6,611 nucleotides of DNA, taken from positions 1-6,611 of the forward strand of contig DJWH01000055.1 of NCBI GenBank assembly GCA_002441525.1, written 5' to 3'. How positions within the stretch are numbered: the first letter of the stretch is position 1; each line of letters begins with the position of its first letter. A program made the position numbers and the translations under genes. The notes beneath the pieces are model-generated. The model saw only the letters and a list, made by a program, of their open reading frames with translations, searched no databases and was not told where the DNA came from. Positions 1 through 5,763 of the stretch are shown one piece after another. This DNA is from Acholeplasmataceae bacterium UBA6235. Lineage in GTDB: Bacteria > Bacillota_I > Bacilli_A > Acholeplasmatales > UBA5453.

Positions 1-70
1 CAGTATAGTTATAAACAGCATTATTGGAAATGGTTATAACTGGAGCTGTAGTGTCTGTAGGGGTTAGGAC
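1..70 (-). CDS. Continuation of the surface protein in the -1 frame (partial, leaves window)
   Basis: Read on the - strand from 70 down to 1, the frame one base back from the upstream surface-protein gene is open and encodes VLTPTDTTAPVITISNN followed by AVYNYT. The DTTAPVITIS stretch is the usual opening of bacterial Ig-like/HYR-type repeat domains of secreted proteins, so this is very probably true coding sequence and not chance. It would join directly to the end of the upstream protein (DNLTWTSNP-VLTPTDTTAP). This frame has a TAA at 92-94, so the frame change must lie between about 91 and 66. The upstream frame ends at TAA 64-66. The continuation runs off the window. It may be the 3' part of one gene split by a sequencing or assembly indel, a real frameshift mutation, or a product of -1 ribosomal frameshifting. 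Confidence 0.7.
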
Positions 71-2748
71 GGGTTTGAAGTCCAGGTTAAATTATCAACA
101 GTGACTCTTAAATCACCTGTATTTCTAACCTCAAGGCTAAAACTGCCAAAAACACCTGCTGGTATAGCAGCTAAAATTTCTGCTTCAGAAATTGTAAATG
201 TTGATGAAGCTGCATCTGAAACGCTAAATGTTTTAATTAAGATATCATTTATATAAATGGAAATATCTCTAGGAGTTGCTCCAGTAAACACTGTTTTTGC
301 ATCAATTGAGAATGATTTTATACCCCCAGTAATTAATGCCGCTTTCAAATATGCGCCGCTTGCATTTTGGAACGTAATTGCTTTTCCTGTTATTGTTTGA
401 TCAGAACGGACTTTGGCAGAAGTCCATTCAACTGATAGATTATCTGTATATATAGATGTCCATGTTCTAGATAAGTATGATGAGGTAGATGTTGAATTTG
501 GTACATCGGTGAAAAATTCTACATATGTAACAGGATTAACAACAACTTCACTACCCCATTTAGCATATAGAGTTATGCCATTTAGAGGCATGGTTGTAAA
601 CGAATAAAGCTGAGTTAAAGCTATATCAGAATACCAGCCTTGGAATATTAATTCACCATTAGTAGGATCTGCAGGAGCATTTACACTTGTTCCAAATGCC
701 TGAGTTATTGGTGAAACAGAGGAACCACCATTGCTTTCAAATGTGATTGTATAATCAATAGCAATCCATTCTGCATATAATGTACTTCCATTTAAAGGCA
801 TAGTTGAAAAAACGAACAAATTGTTAAATGTGTTGTTATCAGTATACCAACCATTGAATTCATAACCTGCTCTAGTTGGTTCTGTTGGCTCAATTACAAC
901 GGATGAATAATCTTGAGTCAATGTCGTAACAGCAGTTCCGCCATTACTGTTAAATGTAATAGAATATTGGTTAACTGTGAACTGAGCATACAAATTATAG
1001 GATTGATTAACTGGTCCAGAGAACTGTGTGTCAAACGTAGGTTCTAAATACCAACCATTAAAAGTATATCCTGTTTTTGACGGATTATAATTGACCAAAT
1101 TGCCATCCAAAATCATCTCATCAGTTATTACTCCATCAACATCATAAACCACCTCATGTGATGCGGATTGTATATTTCCATAAACTTTAATGTCATCAAT
1201 TACGAGATTTGAATTTGAAGAAGGATTAGTACCAGGAATTGTAAGTTGGAACCTAATATACAAGCTGCTCGAGTTACTTACATTATAAACAAATGGTTGT
1301 GAAGTTGTAGAAAGAACATACGACTGTGATGCTTCCCAAATTATTCCATCTAGAGAGTATAAAACGTCTAACCCAACTAGTGCGTTATCACTCTTGGCAT
1401 TAAACTCAACTTTTGTTACATTAGATATATTGAAATTGGTGATAGCATAACCTTTATTGTTAACTGCACTTGTGTACCATCTCATTTGCAATGAGTTGTT
1501 GCCTGTTATTGTGGCATTTGAACTAACTGTACCATAATAAGTACTCCATTGAAATCCTGATGGTCCATCTACCTTTAAGGTTGTGTTATTGTATGTGGTA
1601 GCAGGAGTAAAACCTGTTTCAAACCCAGTTTCGTAAATGACTTGTTCGGATAGAATAGGTTCACCAAATTTATTATCACTATAAACAATGACTTCCTGTT
1701 CAGATGCATCCTTAACAATTAGATATGCTCTAACACTATTAAATGTATCATTAGGGAATGATCTTAAGAATTCACCTGTTTGACCATTGTGTACGTTAGA
1801 AGGAACAATCGTCGCACCTAAAGAATCTAATGTTAACACATCAGAGCTTCTTGAGAAGATGAAACCATACTCGACTAATGTAAAGCCAGCAGGTAAATCG
1901 AATTGACCTTTATATGTTACATAGCCACTACGAATGGAAAATGCGTCAGACATATTAAGGACTGCACTATTAAATTCAGGTGTAGCTGCGAATACAGCTT
2001 GCACACTTGCATTGCCCATCACAGTGAACTTGTAGTTTGCTTTAGTGGATAAAACATTACCTTCTGCATCTTCCCAGTGACTAAATACTTGTTCAGCTGG
2101 TGCTGCATCCGGTTGTAATGTGACCACATCGTTGTAGTTATATGGTGATGCTTCAACTACACTACCGCCTGTTACGTTTACAGTGTATTCCGTATTATCG
2201 GTGCTTACATATTGTAATAGATAAACACGGCTCGAGGTGATATTTTCTAATGAAGATTCACCTTGCGGTGTAAACCATTTTGGAGTTGCGTAAGTTGCGT
2301 TTGGTTTATTAGGTAATACGGATGGTTCAGATGCTGTACCACCATCAGCGACGTATTGAACGCCATCAGCGATGATTTTACCGTTATTATCTGCGAAAAT
2401 AACCACGTGTCTTGCATTGGCAGGTGTAACACTACCATTTGGACGGAAAAATGCAGTAATTTTCATGTTTGAACGAACGACGAACTCATAATTTTGAGGT
2501 AGGTCATCACGAACAATATCATTGACTGCGTAGAATGCAAATTCGTATTCAGAAGAAATCCCAGATGCGTTAAACTGAACCTTCGATCCACGGGCTTGGT
2601 CAACTAGACCTGACGCGGCTTGGTTCATGTTCGAGCCATCCAGATAAGTTCTGACTTCGACATTGAAATTAGATGAAGCTAGTACGCTTTGAGCGCCTAC
2701 AAAATAAAATAGGGAGACTGCGAACAAAAATGCTAAGATTTTTTTCAT
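64..2748 (-). CDS. Secreted multidomain surface protein with InlB-type repeats, apparently frameshifted at its 3' end
   Basis: The 894-residue product starts with a clear Sec signal peptide (MKK, then hydrophobic LAFLFAVSLFYFVG, likely cut after VLA at residue 24). There is no lipobox Cys. The mature part is all beta-type domains. Residues about 28-105 and 188-253 resemble divergent InlB B-repeats (FSHWEDAEGN, ASVQAVFA). Residues 372-525 and about 738-890 look like jelly-roll modules ending in VIDDIKVYG and TVDNLTWT. Residues 531-732 hold three InlB/Flg_new repeats with GWY motifs at 565, 633 and 704. No catalytic motif is recognised; an adhesive or cell-surface role is inferred. The start is supported by a GGGGGAG Shine-Dalgarno (2756-2762), 7 bases before ATG and lying inside the last codons of the upstream peptide gene, so the two genes are probably translationally coupled. 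No LPXTG or other anchor is seen; an anchor could be encoded past the frameshift, outside the window. Confidence 0.9.
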   Translation of the reverse strand: MKKILAFLFAVSLFYFVGAQSVLASSNFNVEVRTYLDGSNMNQAASGLVDQARGSKVQFNASGISSEYEFAFYAVNDIVRDDLPQNYEFVVRSNMKITAFFRPNGSVTPANARHVVIFADNNGKIIADGVQYVADGGTASEPSVLPNKPNATYATPKWFTPQGESSLENITSSRVYLLQYVSTDNTEYTVNVTGGSVVEASPYNYNDVVTLQPDAAPAEQVFSHWEDAEGNVLSTKANYKFTVMGNASVQAVFAATPEFNSAVLNMSDAFSIRSGYVTYKGQFDLPAGFTLVEYGFIFSRSSDVLTLDSLGATIVPSNVHNGQTGEFLRSFPNDTFNSVRAYLIVKDASEQEVIVYSDNKFGEPILSEQVIYETGFETGFTPATTYNNTTLKVDGPSGFQWSTYYGTVSSNATITGNNSLQMRWYTSAVNNKGYAITNFNISNVTKVEFNAKSDNALVGLDVLYSLDGIIWEASQSYVLSTTSQPFVYNVSNSSSLYIRFQLTIPGTNPSSNSNLVIDDIKVYGNIQSASHEVVYDVDGVITDEMILDGNLVNYNPSKTGYTFNGWYLEPTFDTQFSGPVNQSYNLYAQFTVNQYSITFNSNGGTAVTTLTQDYSSVVIEPTEPTRAGYEFNGWYTDNNTFNNLFVFSTMPLNGSTLYAEWIAIDYTITFESNGGSSVSPITQAFGTSVNAPADPTNGELIFQGWYSDIALTQLYSFTTMPLNGITLYAKWGSEVVVNPVTYVEFFTDVPNSTSTSSYLSRTWTSIYTDNLSVEWTSAKVRSDQTITGKAITFQNASGAYLKAALITGGIKSFSIDAKTVFTGATPRDISIYINDILIKTFSVSDAASSTFTISEAEILAAIPAGVFGSFSLEVRNTGDLRVTVDNLTWTSNPS
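66..91 (-). other. Frame-change zone with A-AAC-CCG slippery-type heptamer
   Basis: On the - strand the surface-protein codons run TCA AAC CCG TCC TAA. The heptamer AAACCCG (70-76) sits in phase as X-XXY-YYZ, the layout of -1 frameshift sites, one codon before the stop. A -1 slip here gives exactly the open frame that encodes the Ig-like continuation. Homopolymer-type A and C runs here are equally compatible with a lost base. No stable stem-loop is visible in the 63 bases left in the window. The heptamer has C in the A-site position, which is usually a weak slippery choice. Confidence 0.4.
553..1158 (-). repeat. Three tandem InlB B-repeat (Flg_new) units within the surface protein gene
   Basis: Units lie at about 973-1158, 763-972 and 553-762 (protein residues 531-592, 593-662 and 663-732). 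Each has an I-T-F-like first strand, a GY-F-GWY core and a closing LYAxW strand. Units 2 and 3 are the closest pair: both have F-S/T-TMPLNG-x-TLYA with the PLNG exactly 70 residues (210 bp) apart, and their DNA is clearly related (ccatttaaaggcatagttg near 788 against ccatttagaggcatggttg near 578). Unit 1 lacks TMPLNG and is the most divergent. In this family such repeats form beta-grasp modules in long rods of surface proteins. Confidence 0.85.
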
Positions 2749-2751
2749 TAA

Positions 2752-2880
2752 TTAGCTCCCCCAAATTTCTTCTGCGCCACCAGTACCGAACGCTCCTTGA
2801 GTGCTTAACGCGATGGAATCGGTTAATTCAAACTCAGTGATTTCGATAGACGGCGCTTCGTACACTTCTTTTTCAAACAT
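2752..2880 (-). CDS. Small 42-residue peptide, candidate RiPP precursor
   Basis: The start chosen is ATG 2878-2880, because GGGAGG (2888-2893) sits 7 bases upstream. A longer reading to 2943 would need a TTG without a ribosome site and would overlap the promoter. The product begins MFEKEVYEAPSIEITEFELT, then DSIALSTQ, and ends GAFGTGGAEEIWGS. It has no signal peptide or membrane segment. The acidic N-terminal half with Y7-x-x-P10-x-I12 resembles leaders bound by PqqD/RRE domains, for example in lasso precursors (YxxPxL). The Gly-rich tail ends in Ser42. If the core starts at Gly29, Thr27 is at -2 and Glu37 is core position 9, which would fit a lasso-type ring geometry. No cyclase is in the window, so this is only a hypothesis. 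Nearby kinase-RRE, peptidase and exporter genes support a modified exported peptide. Short proteins opening with YEAPxIEI-like motifs are common in Firmicutes, mostly without known function. Confidence 0.75.
   Translation of the reverse strand: MFEKEVYEAPSIEITEFELTDSIALSTQGAFGTGGAEEIWGS
2756..2762 (-). promoter_or_regulatory. Ribosome-binding site of the surface protein inside the peptide gene
   Basis: GGGGGAG lies within the codons TGG GGG AGC for the last residues W-G-S of the peptide and 7 bases before the surface protein ATG. Ribosomes finishing the peptide gene (TAA 2752-2754) would sit on this site, so translation of the two genes is likely coupled. It also means the C-terminal W-G-S codons are constrained at the nucleotide level. 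Confidence 0.7.
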
Positions 2881-2914
2881 TAAAATACCTCCCACAGTAC
2901 TTGCGTTTGGGTTT

Positions 2915-2943
2915 ATTATAGCACTAGTATAAATACTAAGCAA
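2915..2943 (-). promoter_or_regulatory. Extended -10 promoter for the peptide and surface-protein unit
   Basis: On the - strand the -10 box TATAAT (2915-2920) is perfect and is preceded by TGC, giving an extended TGnTATAAT element. A weak -35 (TTGCTT, 2938-2943) is 17 bases upstream. Transcription would start near 2908 and give a leader of about 28 bases that carries the peptide's strong Shine-Dalgarno. The promoter lies just downstream of the terminator of the modification operon, so the peptide can be expressed separately from the enzymes. Confidence 0.7.
2925..2938. promoter_or_regulatory. Possible operator: 14-bp perfect dyad between -35 and -10
   Basis: The sequence tagtataaatacta has two 6-base arms that are exact reverse complements around two central bases. 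It fills most of the spacer between the -35 and -10 of the peptide promoter, a place where repressors often bind. It is short and AT-rich, so chance is a real possibility. No regulator gene is in the window. Confidence 0.3.
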
Positions 2944-2976
2944 TTCAAACTAGAAATTATTAAGTAATTATTATGT

Positions 2977-3004
2977 AAAAAAGACATCAGTAAATGCCGA
3001 TGTC
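2977..3004 (-). terminator. Rho-independent terminator of the modification operon
   Basis: On the - strand GACATCGG pairs with CTGATGTC (one G-U pair) around the loop CATTTA and is followed at once by six T (2977-2982). The hairpin overlaps the last codons and TGA stop of the nucleotidyltransferase-like gene. It separates the three-gene operon from the peptide and surface-protein unit. Confidence 0.8.
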
Positions 3005-4156
3005 CTCAAAGAGTTGTTCTATCTCACTTCGTTTCGAGTTGCTTTCATTTAAATTTCTGATTTTCTTCAATGAAGATTGTCGTTTAAAGAAAATAAGTTT
3101 GATGATACGGTGAAACATCATTAACGGATACAAATACGGGTGATTATTTAATATTGGATACATCCCTCTCGCATCCACCATCTTCGGAAATGCGATCCTT
3201 AACAAGATTTTAAACTTCGATTTACCTTTATTTTCTGAAGCGGCGAGTCTTGGTGCCATGGCGTTAAAATCACTACCTTTACCATGTATGCCTGAGGTTA
3301 AGAAATAAGTCGTTACTTGTTCGATCAATTCTTCACTCATGGTAAAAGATGAATCCAATAATGGCACTTCTAACCCAAAATAGATCTTGTTTAAATATAA
3401 GATGGTTTGAACGAACTTAGTCATATGTAATGATGCTAATGTATCGTTCAATGCTTTCACGTCGATTTGATCATAATTCTTCTCTATATAAATAGCGATA
3501 TCCAATAGACTGCGTAACCCAATGCCAGAGGATTCTACATGCTTGGCCAAGTGATACACCAAATAGATGACTTCAAAGGTCGGGGTTAATGTATACTCGC
3601 AACCAGTTACTAACACAGCGTGTTCCCAAGCAGATTTAAAGTAGGTTTGATACTTAGGGTTAAAGTCTTTATGGATGCTGGGATGGATTTCAATCAATAA
3701 ATCTTCTTTGGTGATGTATTGATCGTGTTGTAGGGTCCTGGATTCTAAAGTGATACCTAACGATTTAAAGTGGTTCTTAATAACATCTAAGTCAGAGTGA
3801 ACCAACACATCGATATCCCCCATACCACGCATATAGGTATCGGGATAAAGGGATTTAAGTTTGGTGCCTTTTAGGAAAATGAAATCAATCTTATACCGTT
3901 GGAAGGTTGTTTTAATCTGGTCGATTAAAACTCTTTGTTTTTGGTCTTTTTGGATAAAAGCGAATAGGGTTGAATTGGTTTTTTGAATAAAAGTTTTAGA
4001 ATATTTGGTGCTGTCTAAATAAGGAATGATGATACCAGATAGGCCACTATTGACCATCTGTTTGAAAAAGCTTGGCTCATCCGCGATGTCAAAATCAATC
4101 TTTTGTTGTTTCAAAGCGAGCGCAGTCGCTTTGAATAAGGCTTCAGTCGTATTCAT
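2987..4156 (-). CDS. Nucleotidyltransferase family protein (NTP_transf_5-like)
   Basis: The product has 389 residues. The centre matches the uncharacterised nucleotidyltransferase family often found in peptide-modification and lasso clusters: FLKG (94-97), then R110-G-MGDIDVLV with the paired acids D114 and D116 expected to bind metal, then LLIEIHPSIH (153-162), and a helical part with YHLAKHVESSGIGLRSLLDI (201-220). A basic C-terminal segment (about 340-389) follows, with FHRIIKLIFFKR. From the fold it may transfer a nucleotide or a phosphosugar-type group, but the substrate of the family is not firmly known; acting on the peptide is an inference from context. The ATG overlaps the peptidase stop by 4 bases (ATGA) and has GAGGT (4164-4168) at 7 bases. 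It is the last gene before the terminator. The gene ends in TGA, read here as a true stop. Confidence 0.8.
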   Translation of the reverse strand: MNTTEALFKATALALKQQKIDFDIADEPSFFKQMVNSGLSGIIIPYLDSTKYSKTFIQKTNSTLFAFIQKDQKQRVLIDQIKTTFQRYKIDFIFLKGTKLKSLYPDTYMRGMGDIDVLVHSDLDVIKNHFKSLGITLESRTLQHDQYITKEDLLIEIHPSIHKDFNPKYQTYFKSAWEHAVLVTGCEYTLTPTFEVIYLVYHLAKHVESSGIGLRSLLDIAIYIEKNYDQIDVKALNDTLASLHMTKFVQTILYLNKIYFGLEVPLLDSSFTMSEELIEQVTTYFLTSGIHGKGSDFNAMAPRLAASENKGKSKFKILLRIAFPKMVDARGMYPILNNHPYLYPLMMFHRIIKLIFFKRQSSLKKIRNLNESNSKRSEIEQLFEDIGIY

Positions 4157-4578
4157 TTAATTGACCTCAAACGGATGCAAAGTTTTCTAAATGGGTTATG
4201 GACCCATAACCAGACTTTGAAACGATACCATGATTGATTCGATGATATGATTTTCTTGGTTTGATATTCAACCACTTTCGCAAACACTTCACTTCTATAA
4301 ACCACTTCTTTTCGAAAGGTTGCGTCTCCACGAAGGGTGATTGAATCTCCTTGTATTTTAATGATTCTGTGTAAAATGACTTTCCCTTGATAATGCGCTA
4401 AAACAACATCGTATTTTGTTAGAGATGTAGCGGATGATACTAAAACTGTGGTTTGTCCGTCATGGTAAAAAGGCCACATCGATTGGCCCTTCACTTTGAA
4501 ACTCACGGTTTTGTTTTGAGCCAGTTCAGCTTTAACTACTTCAAAAAAAGTATCGTTATCGATAATCGTTTTTAACAT
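4153..4578 (-). CDS. Small soluble S24/S26-type serine peptidase
   Basis: The product has 141 residues. FKVKGQSMWPFYHDGQ (27-42) is the signal peptidase/LexA-type box GxSMxP with Ser33 as nucleophile. VILHRIIKI (67-75) carries His70, the partner seen in Ser-His S26B (SipW-like) enzymes in place of the Lys of bacterial type I signal peptidases. ITLRGDAT (80-87) supplies the conserved G-D. There is no N-terminal membrane segment and no DNA-binding domain, so it is neither an ordinary signal peptidase nor a phage repressor. A basic aromatic tail (WYRFKVWLWVHNPFRK) could touch membrane. The ATG lies inside the stop region of the upstream kinase gene (7-base overlap) with no clear Shine-Dalgarno, so translation is probably coupled. 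The exporter lacks a leader-cutting C39 domain in its visible part, so leader removal from the small peptide is a plausible job, but this is inferred. Confidence 0.75.
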   Translation of the reverse strand: MLKTIIDNDTFFEVVKAELAQNKTVSFKVKGQSMWPFYHDGQTTVLVSSATSLTKYDVVLAHYQGKVILHRIIKIQGDSITLRGDATFRKEVVYRSEVFAKVVEYQTKKIISSNQSWYRFKVWLWVHNPFRKLCIRLRSIK

Positions 4579-4835
4579 AACAGGTCTTTTTCTTTCAAGG
4601 TTTCAATAAACTTAATGACGTCTTTTCTCGCATCTTCAAAAGACACTTCATAGTGGTCCATAAGCAGTTGTGTTAAGGACTCTAAGGTTTGTTCTGTTTC
4701 AAGCGCTTCAAACAAGCGCTTACCGGATTTATTCAAAGTCATGATGCCATTGAAATGGAGTGCCTGTGCGTTGATTGGTAACACCATATAACGTAAACCA
4801 ATGGTTTTGATGATGAAGCCTGGTTTGATTTTCAT
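4572..4835 (-). CDS. Possible independently translated PqqD/RRE domain (87 residues, internal start)
   Basis: Codon 277 of the kinase-RRE gene is ATG (4833-4835), preceded by AAGGAG (4842-4847) with a 6-base spacer. This is a better ribosome site than the one at the gene's main start. It falls at the boundary between kinase and RRE, so translation here would yield a complete stand-alone PqqD-like protein of 87 residues, the usual size of this family. Lys-Glu codons can give AAGGAG by chance, so this is a prediction. It would allow free RRE to serve other enzymes such as the peptidase or a cyclase. Confidence 0.4.
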   Translation of the reverse strand: MKIKPGFIIKTIGLRYMVLPINAQALHFNGIMTLNKSGKRLFEALETEQTLESLTQLLMDHYEVSFEDARKDVIKFIETLKEKDLLC

Positions 4836-5663
4836 AGGGTTCTCCTTATTGGGTTCATAGTAGGTCATATAAACACTGTTCGGGTTTAAAGTAAGATAAG
4901 CCAGATATATCGGTGTTTCATTTAAAAGTTGATTGATATGGGGTAATAATGCTTCCCATGTATCTTTTGTGGTCGGTCTAGCGATATTTTTGAGTAATCG
5001 TTTGGAAGCGTCATCGATAGATAGTTTAGATATCGAATCGATGCTGCCTTGTTCAATGAAGTAGATGGCTTTTAATGGGTAAACCTGGTTTTGATTTAAA
5101 GAGGTTTTCCCTGAGAATGGGGTACCATAAACTTGTTGGTTTTTAATGATGGGTTTATCGTCGTTTAAGATCAAACCATTGAGTTCTGTTTGATAGAATG
5201 CGGTGTGGGTACTTTTACCTGTACCCGATGGGGCACTGAATAGATAGGCTTCATTTTGTTTGATTACACATGATGCGTGTAATGGGACAAATCCTTCTAA
5301 GGTAGCGATGTCCAAAAATACCATCGATAAAAAGATATATTCCATTTCGGCTGGTTTTTTAGATAACCTTTCGACCATCGAGATATAGACTTCTTTGTAA
5401 TTATGGGTCCGTTTAATCTCGTATTTGACTTGGTTATTCACACCCACCACTTGAATGATATGATGAACATCATCTTGATAAAAACGACGATAAGTATCTT
5501 GCATAAATGGGTTGAATAAAGGTGAAATGTGGTCGGTCAAAATGGTTTTAATGACATAACTAGGGTTCACCTTTTTCACATACGCTTCGATGTTGTTTTT
5601 CAAATAATCAGCGTAATGATATTCAATTGAGATTGGGATGCCTGCGATTTCATACGTCTGCAT
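4572..5663 (-). CDS. HPr-kinase-like protein fused to a C-terminal PqqD/RRE peptide-binding domain
   Basis: The product has 363 residues. The middle is a HprK-type P-loop kinase: PLHAS (127-131), Walker A SAPSGTGKST (143-152), LNDDKPII (166-173) with the paired Asp expected as catalytic base, and GTPFSGKTS (180-188). These motifs fit HprK-related kinases of peptide clusters; the classical N-terminal sensor domain and sugar-PTS context are absent. Residues about 277-363 (IKPGFIIKTIGLRYMVLP ... ALHFNGIMTLNKSGKRLFEAL ... YEVSFEDARKDVIKFI) match PqqD-like winged-helix domains that hold leader peptides. A likely role is phosphorylation of the small peptide made downstream, perhaps at its C-terminal Ser, as in paeninodin-type clusters. 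GAGGT (5669-5673) at 5 bases supports the start. It is the first gene of a three-gene overlapping operon. The second domain may also be made alone from an internal site (see 4572-4835). Confidence 0.85.
   Translation of the reverse strand: MQTYEIAGIPISIEYHYADYLKNNIEAYVKKVNPSYVIKTILTDHISPLFNPFMQDTYRRFYQDDVHHIIQVVGVNNQVKYEIKRTHNYKEVYISMVERLSKKPAEMEYIFLSMVFLDIATLEGFVPLHASCVIKQNEAYLFSAPSGTGKSTHTAFYQTELNGLILNDDKPIIKNQQVYGTPFSGKTSLNQNQVYPLKAIYFIEQGSIDSISKLSIDDASKRLLKNIARPTTKDTWEALLPHINQLLNETPIYLAYLTLNPNSVYMTYYEPNKENPMKIKPGFIIKTIGLRYMVLPINAQALHFNGIMTLNKSGKRLFEALETEQTLESLTQLLMDHYEVSFEDARKDVIKFIETLKEKDLLC
4842..4847 (-). promoter_or_regulatory. Internal consensus Shine-Dalgarno AAGGAG
   Basis: AAGGAG sits in frame within the codons AAT AAG GAG AAC CCT of the kinase-RRE gene and 6 bases before the ATG that opens the RRE domain. 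It is the most consensus-like ribosome site among the starts examined in this window. Confidence 0.45.
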
Positions 5664-5685
5664 GGTTTACCTCACACTTATCCTC

Positions 5686-5691
5686 ATTATA
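5686..5691 (-). promoter_or_regulatory. -10 box of the modification operon
   Basis: On the - strand TATAAT lies 22 bases before the kinase-RRE ATG. Seventeen bases upstream there is only a poor -35 candidate (TGTATT, 5709-5714) and no TG extension, so the promoter may be weak or need an activator. Predicted start of transcription is near 5679. Confidence 0.5.
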
Positions 5692-5735
5692 CCTTGTTTG
5701 GTAGATGAAATACAGTGCGATATTGGGTTTTACTG

Positions 5736-5744
5736 TGATACAAT
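5736..5744 (+). promoter_or_regulatory. Extended -10 of the divergent ABC exporter gene
   Basis: TGATACAAT is a TGn-extended -10 element (TACAAT at 5739-5744) 19 bases before the exporter ATG. No good -35 is visible at the expected distance. Transcription from near 5751 would leave a very short leader containing AGAGG (5751-5755), the ribosome site 8 bases from ATG 5764. Confidence 0.5.
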
Positions 5745-5763
5745 ACGGATAGAGGTTCTCTAT

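Noticed and set aside
413..607. 64-codon + strand open frame opposite the surface gene
   Set aside because: It lies fully antisense to well-supported InlB-repeat and jelly-roll coding sequence, with no family resemblance.
2247..2438. 63-codon - strand open frame in another phase of the surface gene
   Set aside because: It is a shadow of the true frame, which is continuous here with recognisable domains.
2752..2880. Firm call of a lasso peptide precursor
   Set aside because: No cyclase or B2-type protease is in the window and the core would be unusually short, so it is kept as a hypothesis only.
2881..2943. TTG-initiated N-terminal extension of the small peptide
   Set aside because: There is no ribosome site before the TTG, the extension overlaps the -10/-35 promoter, and the ATG at 2880 has a strong Shine-Dalgarno.
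4572..5663. Ordinary HPr kinase/phosphorylase (hprK) of carbon catabolite control
   Set aside because: The C-terminal PqqD domain, the absence of the usual N-terminal domain and the peptide-modification neighbours point to a HprK-related kinase of another role.
5749..5763. Hairpin ATAGAG-GTT-CTCTAT covering the exporter's ribosome site
   Set aside because: The arms are perfect, but the predicted transcript starts near 5751 and would lose part of the left arm. The stem is short and AU-rich, so regulation cannot be claimed.
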